NCBI RefSeq assembly: GCF_016808335.1
Contig: NC_053146.1
Location: forward strand, 12,097,015 to 12,161,014
Direction of reading: 5' to 3'
DNA from: Panicum virgatum
Taxonomy: Eukaryota; Streptophyta; Magnoliopsida; Poales; Poaceae
DNA: 64,000 nt
Shown here in pieces: positions 34,831 through 45,447 of the stretch. A model generated the notes under the pieces. The model had not been told where the DNA came from. It did not search any database and worked only from the letters and a program-made list of their open reading frames with translations. A program made the translations under genes and the position numbers. Numbering within the stretch: the first letter of the stretch is position 1; every line of letters begins with the position of its first letter.

Positions 34831-37800
34831 ATGGCGGAGCACGACCTCACCGCGCTGCTGGCAGCGCAGATGGACCGCCACCTGGTCTTCCCGCTGCTGG
34901 AGTTCCTGCAGGAGCGGCAGCTCTACTCGGAGCCGGAGATCCTCGAGGCCAAGATCCGCCTCCTCAGCGGCACCAACATGGTCGACTACGCCATGGACAT
35001 CCACAAGTCGCTCCACGGCACCGACGACGTCCCCGAGGACATGGTCCGCCGCCGCGCCGAGGTCGTCTCCAGGCTCAGGTCGCTCGAGGAGGCCGCCGCC
35101 CCGCTCGTCACCTTCCTCCAGAACCCGCAGCTCGTGCAGGAGCTCAGGCCCGACAAGCAGTACAACATCCACATGCTCCAGGATCGATACCAGGTCCGGA
35201 TTTTTCCCCCTATGCTGATACCCGTTTTTCGAGATAGTTCTGGCTGGTGAGATTCTATGTTTTTGGAGAATCGCGAGATGTGGCTGTGGAGTTAGCAGTC
35301 TGTTTGCCGTTAGCAAATCTGAAATTGATTTACTCTTACAGTGAGGAAATCTTTGGGGATAGGTTGTGTACTGTAGCTACACGTGGGTACATACACTTTG
35401 CTCTGTTGTGAGGGTATCGTGATTAGTTGTATGCTGATTGCTGCTCCCATTTTATATTAGCTTGCATAATTCCATACATTAGGTATTCTAGTGTAGGTGT
35501 CCTAAAATCTGTACAGGTTCCCTTGTATGTTCTGGTTAAGTGCTTGCAAATTGACGTTAGTTCAGGTTTACATTCTTGCAACTCTGTACAAATGGACAAT
35601 TCAGAGTTGATGTTCCACACTTTCACTTTAGGAGCAATGTAGAAATTCAGAAGTGTTGCAGCTCAATGCATAATAACTGAGATCATATATTGATGCTGTG
35701 CAATTGTATTGTTATGAAGTGTAATGTGCTAATCAGCTGATCAATCCTTGTTGTTAACAATGCAGATTGGTCCTGATCAGATTGAAGCTCTGTATCAGTA
35801 TGCCAAGTTTCAGTTTGAGTGTGGTAACTACTCGGGGGCTGCTGACTACCTTTACCAGTATCGTGCTTTGTGCACAAACAGTGAGAGGAGTGTGAGTGCC
35901 CTTTGGGGAAAGCTGGCGGCAGAAATCCTGATGCAGAACTGGGATGTAGCTTTGGAAGAACTCAACCGCTTGAAGGAAATAATTGATTCAAAGGTTTTCC
36001 TCTTCATGTTTTGTACTTTGTTTTTTTTCTTTTGTAAATTGTAAATTCTGTTACTAACTTTGTTACGTCCCTGATCTTTTGGCAGAATTTCTCATCACCC
36101 CTTAACCAGCTCCAGAACAGGATATGGCTGATGCATTGGGCTCTCTTCATCTTTTTTAACCATGAAAATGGTAGAAATGGGATCATTGATCTGTTCTTCC
36201 AGGACAGGTTTGTATGCTAAACTCTTGATATGACATAGTTCCATTGTCTTATCTTAACTTCAGATGGTACCATTCTGGCATATGTTCAGAAAGTAGTAAC
36301 ACTGAGCAAACCATTGAAAAATTCTTCCACATTTCCATATTGCACTTTTGGTGCTTATAAGTTTTTATATCTTTTAATTCAATACAATCAGGAATGGTTC
36401 ATTTTCAGTTGAGAACTCTTGAATCTACCAGTACATGGAAGTATAAAACAAATTGTTTTCCATTTGTAGGTTTTGAATAGCTTGTTATTGGTAAAGTTAA
36501 GCTTAATTGAAAATGATTCTCTCTTACAGTGTAATCCAGTTTATGTTGGTATTATTTTCTTCTTTGATTTGGTTAAGTCTATATCCTCAGAAATTGCATC
36601 AATCAATTTATATACTCACTTGCTGTTCCCCCAGGTACTTGAATGCTATTCAGACAAATGCACACCACCTTCTGAGATACCTAGCTACTGCAGTGGTTGT
36701 GAACAAAAGGAGAAGGAATATGCTTAAAGAGCTGATTAAAGTCATTCAGCAGGAGCAGCATAGCTACAAGGATCCTATAACTGAATTTCTGGAATGCTTA
36801 TATGTCAACTATGATTTTGATGGTGCTCAACAGAAACTCATGGAGTGCGAGCAGGTAACTTCTGAGGCTGGTTTTCTCAAATCTTTATGACCAGAAATTT
36901 TAGAACTTCAATGTGCTTCTTAAAATATGGAAAATCTTGAAATACAATGAGTCATTTGTTTGTGAATCATTCTTTTGTAAAATGATCCTTGTCAATCTAT
37001 TCTTTTATATGTTGCCTGGGTAAAATGTTATTTCCCTACAGAATCCCATGTTTAGTTTTTTCTTAGTGCATCATACATTCCAGGTATGTCAGCATGCTTA
37101 GCCTATTCGAAGGAGTATTTATGTGATCTAAGATTTCGAGAGCAAAAATCTGCTTGTCTGCATTGCTGTCCTAACAATCAGCATTGATCATTTGTGATAT
37201 GCTATCAAGCTATCTAATGTACCTTCTTCATATTCTAACTTGTGCCCTTGTAGGTTATATTGAATGACCCTTTCCTGGGAAAGCGCATTGAAGGAAATTT
37301 TGTTACTGTCCCTTTGAGAGATGAGTTCCTTGAAAATGCTCGTCTGTTTATTTTCGAGACTTACTGCCGTATTCATCGGTGCATTGATATCAGGTGGGTT
37401 TTTATTTCTGACAACTCATTACAATGAAATGGAAAAATATCTTGCAATAATGATTAAGTGGGTTCATGAAGTATTATCATGCTTTCAACTAGGAATTATG
37501 TCACTGCCGGTTCTGTGCATATTACTTTTTGATTGGATTATTTGGGAGCTAGATGATTTTGGATACTGTTGTTAACCACAAATGTAAAATTTACATTTTG
37601 TTCTGTGCAATTTGCGAACCAGCGTTTATTTTGTTGACTACCTGTTGGTTTGTGTTCCATTCTATGGACCATATAGGAACTTACCTGTTAACATTCTAAC
37701 ATGTTCATCTGATGTTATTGCAATGGACAGCATGCTTGCGCAGAAGCTTAACATGAGCTATGATGAGGCAGAGTTGTGGATAATGAACTTGGTTAGGAGC

Positions 37801-38119
37801 TCAAAACTGGATGCCAGGATTGATTCAGTGTCAGGAACCCTTATCATGACGACCAATCACGTCAATGTGTAAGTTGCCCTCTCCATGTATACACTATGCT
37901 CACGTTTTGCACTTGACTAATGTGATGTAGTTTGAATAATCTTTTGTTGTAGCCAGAATAGTTAACTTCTCTGCTTATGCCGCATAATTACACTGGAATA
38001 TATCTTTTTGCAGGCATGAGCAGATTATCGAGAGCTTGAAGGGCCTTAACATGCGGACCTACATGCTAGCAAAGAACATTGTGGAGCCAGCTCAAGCAGC
38101 ACAGCAGGCAGCTCGGTGA
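34831..38119 (+). CDS. eIF3e (TIF3E1): Eukaryotic translation initiation factor 3 subunit E (eIF3e/INT6)
   Basis: Subunit of the eIF3 complex, which binds the 40S ribosome and promotes mRNA recruitment. In plants eIF3e also shares the PCI fold with COP9 signalosome and proteasome-lid subunits. Seven exons satisfy GT-AG and keep one frame: 34831-35193, 35766-35993, 36086-36207, 36635-36854, 37254-37393, 37731-37868, 38014-38119, giving 438 aa, the usual plant length. The N-terminus [20 protein letters not shown] and the helices around [15 protein letters not shown] match the eIF3e N-terminal domain. [20 protein letters not shown] and [20 protein letters not shown] follow. The PCI domain occupies roughly residues 220-400 ([36 protein letters not shown]). 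The C-terminus is Gln/Ala-rich. The first ATG has a good plant context. This is the only intact host gene here and appears functional. Confidence 0.96.
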
Positions 38120-38983
38120 GGTTAGCGGAATCCACAGTTTTGAGGTGCCCAGGGTTAGTGTAGTAGAGACAGCTGTAAACTTTCGGAGCTCTATAGCCAG
38201 GCAGTGACTTCGTCATCAGTATTTGAACACCTGGGGTGCTGGTTTGCCGTTTGCTTCTTATGCTGACATTTTCAGTATTTTGTACTCGGAATTTCATAAC
38301 AGGTGAACCTTCTCTATGTATTACTACAATGAATGATGCAATCAGATTCATGTTTCGGCATTAAGGTGTTAAACATTCTTCGAAGTGCTGCCTGCTTCCA
38401 TCTGCATCAAGACATGTACAACGGCCATGAAAAAAAAATCCCATAAAAAAAAGACGTGCACGTGTTGACGTGTAGCTCACTGGAGCACGTGCACGTGTAG
38501 CCCACAGCGGGCCTGGGCTGTGGGCTGGAAGTTAGGACTGATTGTGGCGATGGGCAGCCCAGTTTTGTTTTATTCGGTGTTCTTTTCTAGAACCCAAAGC
38601 AACGTACGAGATAATGCAAATGATGATTAGAAACGTTTTGATCTTCAATGTCTATAATAAAGTTTTTCCATCCAGCCAGATATTCATCAAACAGAGAAAT
38701 AAACCACATGATGAATCACCAACGTCACTCTTGCCAGAGCTTGCCAGTCGGCCTCTGTTTCATTATGTGCGTCACGCTGCCGGTGTGCCTGATGCTTTGG
38801 TACAACATGTAGATGTAGGCCACACCCTCGCCCTGCCTTATTACCCAATAATACTAGTAAGTAGTAAAATTTACAAATACATACTTAAATATAAACTCCA
38901 GCTTAACCCTGATTAACACCATTCACTACTGACAAAAGAACCTCCAGTTGAACACAAACTTCTTCATGGGTCGGCTCTTTCTT
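38120..38983. other. eIF3e 3' UTR and spacer between convergent genes
   Basis: The 3' UTR probably extends to about 38350; AATGAATGATGCAATCAG near 38329 may act as a polyadenylation region. Beyond it lie an A-rich stretch, a G-box-rich palindromic cluster (separate entry) and unassigned sequence up to the stop codon of the receptor-kinase pseudogene on the other strand. Confidence 0.5.
38453..38505. promoter_or_regulatory. Cluster of G-box (CACGTG) palindromes
   Basis: GACGTGCACGTG at 38453-38464 and GCACGTGCACGTG at 38485-38497 are each followed by TGTAGCTCAC-like sequence, so the cluster is an imperfect 32-base direct repeat. CACGTG is bound by bZIP and bHLH factors. It lies between convergent genes, so a promoter role is uncertain. 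Confidence 0.35.
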
Positions 38984-41900
38984 CTAGTGTAACTGCATCG
39001 GAAGGTTTGGCAAAAGGGAATTAGAACGGTGCTGGTGAACAAGCTTCTGATAGACATCCTTCATTGGTGGCCTTGACTGAGGAGAAGTTTGCAGGCAAGA
39101 AAATGCTACTTCGACCAGCAGAGCAATTTCTTCCTTCTCCACCACTGTTGGTGATGATGAGTGCTGGTCTAGCAAACCCATTGCATCTTTGCAATACTGT
39201 CCCATGGAAGAAGCAACTGACTGCACCTCCCTTGGATATCTCCCCATCACAGTCTCCAGCACTACCACACCGAAGCTGTAGACATCGCATTTTGTGGTCA
39301 CCACTGATGTGTACGAAAGCTCTACAGAAAAGAAAGCTGACCAAGAATTAGGTAAGAGAACCAAACTGAATATGTGGACCAAGAATCTGGCCACACACCT
39401 GGGGCTATATAACCATACGTCCCTGCTAGTCACTCCAATTCGATGAATCGGGTTTCAGAATCCTTGCTATGCCAAAATCTGAAACATAAGCCTTAGATGA
39501 TGCATCTAGCAAGATGTTTGCACTAGTTATGTCACGGTGGATTATTGGCGGGTTGCATTCATGGTGCAAGTAGTATATAGCTTGAGCCACATCTCTTGCA
39601 ATGGCGGCCCGCCTTTTCCAGTCTAGCTCCTTTGCTAGCTCTTCATTTTCCAAGGTCACGTGGAGGTTTCCTCGATCAATGTATTCATATACTAGGAATT
39701 TGTATCTTGGATGAGAGCAAAACCCGTATAGCTTCACAATACTTCTGTGTCGGATCTTTGTCAGCACTTCAATTTCACTGAGGAATCTCTTTTCGTCACC
39801 CATCTCTTCTTCAAGGGGATGAAGCTTTTTCACTGCAACCAGCTGCCCCCCTTGAAGATGAGCTTTGTAGACAGTGCCATAGCCCCCTGATCCAACGATG
39901 TACCCATCACTGAAATTTTCTGTTGCATCAATGATATCCTCAAATGCTAGTTTACCGTCAAAATTCCACACTGAAAAAACATCTCTTCTGTCTACAGCTA
40001 TGTCATTTTGTGGCTGTTTCCTCTTGTGAAGAATCATAATCAGTCCAAAAATTGCGAGAATAATGGCTACGCACATGGGAATAGAAATTGATAAAACCAT
40101 GACTTGAATTCTTCCTTTGTGATGTTCCCTTACCGCCGTTGAGGAGCATTTGGCAGGCCTTGGAGATTGCCACAAAGACCTTTATTGTGGAGGAACCATG
40201 CTATCGAAGCGTCACGGAATAGCCGTCCCACTGGAAGAGGCCCTTCCAAGTTGATGTATGACACATCAAGTGTTGTCAGGCTAACCATACTAGCAAAGGA
40301 GGATGGAATGATCCCATCAAACTGATTGTGGGAGAAGTTCAGGAGTTCCAACATTGCCAAGTTCCCGAGCTGCGCGGGCAGCCTGCCAGTGAGTTTGTTG
40401 TCACTGACATCCAACACAATCTGCAGGTCCCCCAGATTACCAATGGTCATTGGCAACTCCCCACTCAAGTTATTGTGGCTAAGTTTCAATGATTGTAGCT
40501 TAGTGCAGTTCCCCAGCTCGTTGGGGATTGACCCACTTAACTTGTTCCAAGATAAATCAAGGTACTGCAAGTTTTTCATCCTACCAAATTCAGATGGAAC
40601 ATGTCCTGACAATTGGTTTCGTGCTAATGTGAGCTGGTATAGGTAGGGTAAAGTGCAAGCTGGTGGTATCCCGCCAGTTAGGTTGTTGGAGTGGAGTACA
40701 AGTCTTCCCAGATTCACTAGGCTCGAGAACTCAGACGGCAGGCTTCCAGTTATCATATTTTCTGCCATTGCCAGTGAGGTTAAATTGGTGCTCAAACCCC
40801 AGGCTTTCGACAGATGTCCATGTAGGTTGTTGCTCTCTAAGTTAGCATCGATGAGATGTGGGTAGGGTCCGAAATCGGATATATCTCCGGTTATCTGGTT
40901 ATAAGCTATGAAGAGCATCTCGAGACTCTGACATGTTTTCAGGCTTCTAGGGATAGGGCCGGTGAACATGTTATTGGCAACATTGAAAACCTGAAGGTTC
41001 ATCCCTTTGCATACATCAGGGGGCAGTTCTCCGGAGAGAGAGTTGTTCAACAGACTTAGCTCAACTAAATCAGTAAGGTTAGCAAACTCTGGAGGCAGAG
41101 GACGACCTGACAGCATGTTATCGAAAAGGGATAGCTTCCTCAAGCTCGTGAGGTTCCGAAAAGTTGCAGGAATGGAGCCGGAAACCTGGGTTCCATGAAT
41201 CCAAAGATTGTTGAGATTCCTCATGTCTCCTATCTCACGTGGGATGGAGCCCACAAACTGGTTTTCGGATAGGTCAAGGAGGCTTAGCCTGGTAAGGTTC
41301 CCTAGGCTAGAAGGGATGGTGCAACTTGGTTTGTTGAGAACACCATTTCACTTAGGTTGCGCAGCGTCCCAACCTCTCGTGGGACAAAACCTGAGAGCTC
41401 ATTCTCAGAGATAAAGTGTGCTGAGCTTAGTGAGATTTGCCAAAGTTACTGGAATTTCGCCACTCAAGTGGTTGTTAGCGAGCTGGAGGTCCCCTAATCC
41501 CCTAAGGTTGCCTAGAGAAGGTGGTATGGGCCCTGACAGATGGTTGCTGTAGAGGTAGAGGAGGTTCAGTTTGGTTAGGTTGCCAAGGCTTTCAGGTATC
41601 CCGCCAGTTACCATGGTGCTGCTTATCTCGAAGGACTCCAGGTCCAGGTTGTTCAGCCTCCCGAGCTCCTCCGGGATCGGCCCGGTGATCATGTTCTGGT
41701 GGATGGCAAAATCGACCAGCATGGTCAGGTTCCCAAGGGACGCAGGGATACGGCCGGTGAGGTTGTTGAAGGAGAGTCCGAGGTACTGCTCGAGGCGTCC
41801 CAGGTTGCCGATGTCGGCCGGTATCGGGCCATGGAGCAGGTTGCCGGTGAGGTCGAGGTAGGAGAGGGCGCTCAGGGACGTGAGGGCCGGCGGGATTTCT

Positions 41901-42294
41901 CCACGGAGGCTGTTGTAGCTGAGGTGAGGTCAAGGTACGCGAGGAATGGGAGCGCGGTGAGGTTGGGGTCGCCTAGGCGGCCTCCGATCCCGGCTTGTGG
42001 CAGGGAGATGCTGGTCACCGCCGGCGGCCGGCGGTGGCCGTGGCACGGCGCTGCACTCGACACCGGTCCAGTTGCACGGGCTGGTTTGGCGCCGCCGTGA
42101 GTCCAGCGCCGGGGGGCTCCCCGTGGCGGACTTCCACCGGAGGAGGGCTGCTTGCTGGGATCGCAGAGACACGCCGCCGCCGTCGTGACGCGCAGCAGCG
42201 TCGACCTGCAGGTCGGGGAGGCATGGCTGGAGCAGGATCACGAGGGCTAGCGCTAGTGTTGCTGTGTTGGTACCTTTTTGCGCAGCGCTCCCAT
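38984..42294 (-). pseudogene. LRR receptor-like kinase pseudogene (MIK2-like, LRR-XII-type)
   Basis: Intact relatives are plasma-membrane receptors perceiving peptides or cell-wall cues. On the minus strand: hydrophobic signal-like TLALALVILLQPC, LRR N-cap (CNWTGVEC), about two dozen LRRs (for example SGSIPNELGNCTKLQSLKLS), a membrane segment near 40100-40030 (SIPMCVAIILAIFGLIMIL) and a kinase. The kinase has GSGGYGTVYK, VAVKKL, the RD-type loop HRDITSANILL near 39520-39550 and DFGIAR near 39470. After a GT-AG intron (about 39320-39400) the last exon begins [18 protein letters not shown], running to the stop at 38984. Frameshifts fall near the start (42285), 42050, 41925, 41410, 41330, 40150 and 39430, so no complete protein is possible. 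Motif residues are otherwise conserved, implying fairly recent death. Confidence 0.87.
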
Positions 42295-42369
42295 GGGTTT
42301 GCTTTCCTGATGAGGCGGGGAGAGAGGCCACTCCATTTGGTTTGAGTGAATGACTGGGTGGTGTGTGTA

Positions 42370-42378
42370 TATTTATAG
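42370..42378 (-). promoter_or_regulatory. TATA box of the receptor-kinase pseudogene
   Basis: On the minus strand CTATAAATA lies about 80 bases before the presumed start codon (42294-42292), a good plant TATA position. The promoter thus seems to survive although the coding frame does not. Confidence 0.55.
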
Positions 42379-42522
42379 CTGGGGAGAAATATGACGTCCA
42401 AACCATCCATTTTTATGAAATTTTAACAACAATTCAAAAAGTGTGCAAGACATTTTTTTGTGCCAAACATACATATATACGCATGCAATCTATATATGAG
42501 CAACACATAGACTAGTTTTTTG

Positions 42523-42600
42523 GTGGATCTTGAGATTGACGCTCGAATCCGATTATTTAGATTTCACTACGAAAACCTAACCGACTGAGCTACCTTAGTT
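42523..42600 (-). repeat. tRNA-derived sequence (SINE head or decayed tRNA)
   Basis: Minus strand: GTAGCTCAGTCGGTTAGG is a perfect tRNA D-arm/box A. About 35 bases later comes GGATTCGAGCG, a fair box B, and the piece ends with GATCCACCA followed by an A-run. Length is close to a tRNA with CCA, but the acceptor ends do not pair. It may be a SINE head or a retroposed tRNA copy. Confidence 0.5.
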
Positions 42601-42639
42601 AAAGAAACAAGTATAAGTCCTGAAGGTCTCTCAAACAGT

Positions 42640-42720
42640 AGAGAACTTTAGGATGTCTTACATTTGGATTTAAATTTTAAACCCTCCAATGCCTTATATT
42701 TCAGGACAGAGGGAGTAACC
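42640..42720. mobile_element. Fragment of a Stowaway-type MITE
   Basis: TTCAGGACAGAGGGAGTA at the right end is the standard Stowaway terminal sequence (CTCCCTCYGTCC when complemented), preceded by the usual ATGCCTTATA region. The opposite end is missing. Confidence 0.6.
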
Positions 42721-43319
42721 ATGTAAAAATTCAAATTAAATTACAGTTGATTATTCATGATTTCAAAAGATATCAATTGCAAATTGACAAAAAGCGAATG
42801 TGAGTAGTTATGGTACATACATTCATGCATGCCCAACTTTTGTCCTTTTAAGTGTCAATCGGTGCAGTCACACAACACAAATGGGAACGCATGACATTGT
42901 CAATTGCTGAAGTGTCAATCGGTGCAATCACAGGAATAAGAACGCATTGAATTGTCAATTGCAGTGTCAATCGGTGCACTACTTGACCATCACGAATATT
43001 TGAGACTTGTGTCAAGAAGGTTCTTTTTTATTCAAAGTCTAAGATAAACGTTTCATCACGGAGGAAAAAAAAACTACCGAGAGCTGAGGGGAAAAAAAAG
43101 TAAGTTAGAAGCAGCTTATCCGAAATGAAACTGATATGAGAATGTAATAAGTGTTATTAGTTTCTAGAGGTGAGATGTTTTCTATCTATTATGCATAGCT
43201 GCCCTGTTTTATTTTCTTAAGTTCATACTATTATTGAGTAGTTCATTTCAAATCACGCAACACCTTTGGTAGACTTGGATTTGCATACGTTGCGAGAACA
43301 TTGCAAGACTTGTGGGGTG
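42721..43319. other. AT-rich spacer left of the LTR retrotransposon
   Basis: No gene is visible. Three copies of AGTGTCAATCGGTGCA lie near 42850, 42910 and 42963. The piece 43060-43170 (AAGTAAGTTAGAAGCAGCTT and beyond) matches 55590-55660 on the far side of the retrotransposon. The last bases (GACTTGTGGGGTG) belong to the interrupted LINE copy and include the left TSD at 43315-43319. Confidence 0.5.
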
Positions 43320-43871
43320 TGTTGACGATTTTACGGGCCAACACACGAACGCGCTAGGTCGCGCGGCGCGAGGAGGAGCTCCTTGCAGCACCTCTTGTGT
43401 GGAGCGGTCAGACCGGTTATCTGGACCGGTCAGACCGGTCGTCGTGCAGAACGGCGACGATCCGACGAACGCTCACCCGGGAGGGACCCCGTCGGGGCAA
43501 GCGCGCGTAGGGTTGCCCTAGACTCGGCAGGCCAGCTAGGGCGTCCTCAAACACCATGGAGACGAGAGAAGAACAACATGTCGAGGTTGGAAAAGTAGGA
43601 TGGAAGAAAGGTAAAAACAATAAAGATAAATGTATCTGATTGGTTCATTGGGTTGTCCTCAATTGGCCGTGCCCCTTTATATTTATAGGGTGGGGAAGAA
43701 TTACCCCCGCAAGAAATCATGTTTACAGATCTAAATATATTAAGAACTATAATTACAGTTGGACTCCTCCTAGATCGGTTGGACCCACCGGTCAGACTGG
43801 TCGGGCTCCTGCCGGATCAGTTACAGCACCAGACCGGTCAGACCGGTTGATGCCAATTTTGGCTGTCAATA
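43320..43871 (-). repeat. Left (3') LTR of the gag-only retrotransposon
   Basis: Begins TGTTGACG and ends CTGTCAATA on the plus strand, 552 bases, matching the right LTR along its whole length with scattered substitutions and two small indels. It contains GACCGGTCAGACCGG tandem phrases and TTATATTTATAGG, the complement of a TATA box for minus-strand transcription. Confidence 0.9.
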
Positions 43872-44455
43872 TATGTCCCCCTATTTTTTTGGTAAAGCTT
43901 GCTTGCCAAAAAATATTCTTATGAACCAAAATTGTCTAAGGGCGACGATTAGCAACACATCGGCCATATATTATCTCTAAATATGTTAAAATAACCAAAA
44001 TAAGAAAACTAGCAAATGTAATAATTTCTAGCTTATGATCAACAAACTATTTCGGCTTTATATTCCTTAGCATGCTCAGTAATATAAATCTTGACACGGC
44101 CAATGTGGCCGATTATTCAAATCATGGCTCCTTGGTAAAGCATAAGTATGAAATTGATAGTCAAAACATGGTGACCAAGGATTATACCAAAACCATGGAT
44201 TATAATTTGTTATACCTGAATACTTGTTCCATGGCACATGCATCGATAGAATAACTGATGAAGACCAATACGATGACCGTTGATGCTTTCTTGATCTTGG
44301 TGGTGAAGAATTCCTTCTTTATTTGCCTTCCAATTGATTGCTTTGTTTTTGTTCAGACATCTTCTTGTATTTATCCATAAGCTCCTCAAAGGTTAGCTTG
44401 ATCCTATTTTACGCACCACGAAACTTGCTAGGTTCAGACCGGTCTGACGAACCAG

Positions 44456-45447
44456 TCAGACCGGTCCTGTCAGAACCGATATAGTTGCTCTTATCTTGCC
44501 CCCGGCCGAACTTGAACATTGTTCGACTACATTGTTTGAATCATGATCGTCATTGGGGACAATTTTACTAATTGAACTATCCGATTGCTCTTCAACAATC
44601 GGCTTTTTTTTATCTAGTGTCAAATCTGAATTTTTATTTAATCGTCCATCTTTTTTGACACGATAAACTTGCTTGATCACCTTATATTTCTTTTTCTGTA
44701 TAGACCAATCTTTTTCATCAAAACGGTCATTAATGGTAGGTTATGGTTTACCAATTGCCGGCTCCCTATAAGTAATATAATCTAGAAATAAATATCTAGG
44801 AAGAGACGGCATACATGAATTATAATACCATGATGGATAAAAACAAGGCATACTGTAATAAGATCCACATGCCATAGGTATAGGTGACCTTTGTGGTGTA
44901 AACGGCATTGAATTAGGAAAATTATTCTGTTGCCGATTCCGATCATAGAATTGCTGTCTTGGAGTAGATCTTGAGTGTTTTAGATGTCATGACCGACCAG
45001 CATCATTAGTTTGTTTTTTGGATTTAGCCGGAAGATCTCCAAGAAAGAGCTTCGCCTTTTCCTTTTGATGCTTGTGACGGCTTTTGGATTCAATGGTTTT
45101 CCAAACACCAATCTCGGGTTTTTTGGGCTTTACCATCTTAGGTTTTGATTTATTCTGCAAAACCCTAAATGAGCCGGTTAGATCGGTCATGGAACCGGTC
45201 AGACCGGTTGCAGTGCAACCAGCATCTTTGCCTTTGTTTTGTTGCCCCCCGAGCGTTGAAGTACTAGATGTAGTCTCTGTGCTCTTGCCAGGGAATTTTG
45301 GGTCAACAAATTCGGCTTGGGACAGCCGAATTGTCTCTTGACAAACAACATCACAAGTTGGCAAATCTTTGCAAGGATTATTAGTCGGCTTTTCAATACC
45401 GATTTTTGAATAATAGGAACTGGAATTGAACTATCTTCTTGATCAAT
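44456..45447 (-). pseudogene. C-terminal half of a gag-like ORF in the LTR element
   Basis: Minus strand from the edge of the nested solo LTR: IDQEDSSIPVPIIQKS, then (after a frame change) LPTCDVVCQETIRLSQAEFV, a Thr/Ser-rich stretch, GLTGSMTDLTGS, and KPKKPEIGVWKTI, a phrase familiar from grass gypsy-like gag proteins. Downstream, a Pro/Tyr/Met-rich stretch leads to KQVYRVKKDGRLNKNSDLTL near 44670. Stops at 44985 and around 44740 break it. No zinc knuckle is clear. The role would be virus-like particle assembly; identity as gag rests on style and position. Confidence 0.55.

Noticed and set aside
34640..35218. Ser/Arg/Pro-rich 192-codon frame over the eIF3e first exon
   Set aside because: It overlaps eIF3e exon 1 in another frame; its composition is a by-product of GC-rich codons and it starts inside the eIF3e leader.
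35427..35642. 71-codon frame inside eIF3e
   Set aside because: Located in intron 1 with no splice logic or known domain.
40326..41414. Plus-strand frames across the receptor kinase
   Set aside because: They are antisense shadows of the leucine-rich repeats on the minus strand, whose regular 72-base period keeps several frames open.
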